Assembly: GCF_021730615.1 (NCBI RefSeq)
Contig: NZ_JAJLMN010000001.1
Coordinates: 3,669,501 to 3,733,500, forward strand
Length of the DNA: 64,000 nt
Source: Lichenibacterium dinghuense
GTDB taxonomy: Bacteria > Pseudomonadota > Alphaproteobacteria > Rhizobiales > Beijerinckiaceae
Direction: 5' to 3'
This document shows, in pieces, positions 62,317-64,000 of this stretch (its first letter is position 1; the number at the start of each line of letters is the position of its first letter). The notes beneath the pieces were generated by a model. That model ran no database searches and was not told where the DNA came from. It was given only the letters and a program-made list of their open reading frames with translations. Position numbers and translations under genes: made by a program.

Positions 62317-62425
62317 TGGGCGTCTCCGATGGTACTTGGATCCGCCGTCCCGGGCCGGGGCAGCGGAAGCGCGACCGCTCATAGCGCGCTTTGCGCGCGG
62401 GCGAAATCGCCCGATGGCCGGAGCG

Positions 62426-62932
62426 TCAATCGAAGCCGAACGCGATGCGACCACGCATTTCGGGGCCGAAGCGCTCCTCGGCCCGCCGCACGATGCGGCC
62501 GCCGAGCCGGAGGTAGAAGGAGGTGGCGCGCTCGTTGTCGGCCAGCGCCCACACGAGGCACGTCTCGTAGCCGTGTTCGGCGAGGTCCTTGCGGGCGGCC
62601 TGGAACAGGCGGCGGCCGAAGCCCATGCCCTGGTATTCGGGGGCGAGGTAGAGCTCAAAGATCTCGCCCCGGTAGGGCAGGGCGGGCACCCGGTTGCGGC
62701 CGTAGCTGGTGTAGCCGCCGATCCGGTCGTCGAAGTCGAGGACCGACAGCCGGCTGCCGTTGCGGATGGCCTTCAACCACCAGGCGGGGCCGCGCCGCGC
62801 CACCATCTTGTCGAGTTCGCGGCCCGGGATGATGCCGCGATAGGCGTCGAGCCAAGCCGCGTCGTGGACCGCGGCGATGGCATTCGCATCGCCCGTCCGT
62901 GCCCCTCGGATCGTGATCAGAGTCTCGGCCAT
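62426..62932 (-). CDS. GNAT-family N-acetyltransferase
   Basis: 168 residues. [20 protein letters not shown] (about 8-27) opens the fold, [22 protein letters not shown] (about 92-113) is the acetyl-CoA loop (Q-x-x-G-x-G), and [20 protein letters not shown] (about 129-148) completes it. Probably an amino-group acetyltransferase of ribosomal-protein/RimI-like or unknown specificity. Immediately upstream of ppa in the same direction, 109 bases apart. Confidence 0.88.
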   Translation of the reverse strand: MAETLITIRGARTGDANAIAAVHDAAWLDAYRGIIPGRELDKMVARRGPAWWLKAIRNGSRLSVLDFDDRIGGYTSYGRNRVPALPYRGEIFELYLAPEYQGMGFGRRLFQAARKDLAEHGYETCLVWALADNERATSFYLRLGGRIVRRAEERFGPEMRGRIAFGFD

Positions 62933-62986
62933 GCGCGATGGTAGGGCTGTGCCCGTCCGTCGCGCAAGGGCCGAAATGCGGGGATG

Positions 62987-64000
<1,014 letters not shown>

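Overview
The window is GC-rich (third codon positions are mostly G or C) and reads as chromosome of an alphaproteobacterium, most likely order Hyphomicrobiales (Rhizobiales). Supporting content: Omp25/Omp31-type 8-stranded outer-membrane proteins beginning AADLP after the signal peptide, a porin_2-type fragment, a poxvirus-type topoisomerase IB, a Fur/PerR-type regulator divergent from a catalase, CUT2 sugar ABC transporters and the alphaproteobacterial intergenic palindrome family (CCCGGG-(N5)-CCCGGG). The genus cannot be fixed from the sequence; Methylobacteriaceae/Beijerinckiaceae-like lineages fit best. No rRNA, tRNA, CRISPR, integrase or transposase was recognised.

Layout. 1-1848: cellulose synthase BcsA (cut by the window edge). 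2247-3969: a small unknown gene, a structured AT-richer gap and a PAP2 membrane enzyme. 4008-5854: thyA, a GNAT acetyltransferase and folA (thymidylate/folate cycle). 5952-8050: hflK-hflC. 8208-15043: a minus-strand pentitol-type module made of an AraC regulator, a CUT2 ABC importer, a ribitol-dehydrogenase-like SDR and an FGGY kinase. 15354-24689: porin fragment, methyltransferase, topoisomerase IB, orphan PAS histidine kinase with an alpha/beta hydrolase, katG, sulfatase. 24852-31380: a second CUT2 ABC importer in a probable operon with an M20C dipeptidase-like protein. 31649-39504: SpeE-like protein, frameshifted M48 protease, periplasmic protein, murI, MFS exporter, catalase, Fur-family regulator. 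39773-41986: two tandem paralogous outer-membrane proteins. 42122-47958: rpmF and sdhCDA...sdhB, the latter interrupted by a VapD-like protein, a Kdo hydroxylase and a DUF433/DUF5615 toxin-antitoxin pair. 48060-53928: DUF892, envelope and membrane proteins, TPR lipoprotein. 54074-58546: two transglutaminase-like proteins, then a two-gene unit joining a dual-specificity phosphatase with a phosphoribosyltransferase/kinase-like fusion. 58696-64000: small membrane proteins, DUF6502-DUF5666 operon behind a striking tandem operator, ppa, GNAT, and the 3' part of a DEAD-box helicase.

Most promising for new biology: the toxin/VapD insertion inside the succinate dehydrogenase operon, the phosphatase + PRTase/kinase-like operon, the DUF6502-DUF5666 operon with repeated GTGGG/CCCAC half-sites and a likely leaderless start, and a hairpin that buries the ribosome-binding site of a major outer-membrane protein. 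All functional statements are from reading the translated sequence; no database search was run.
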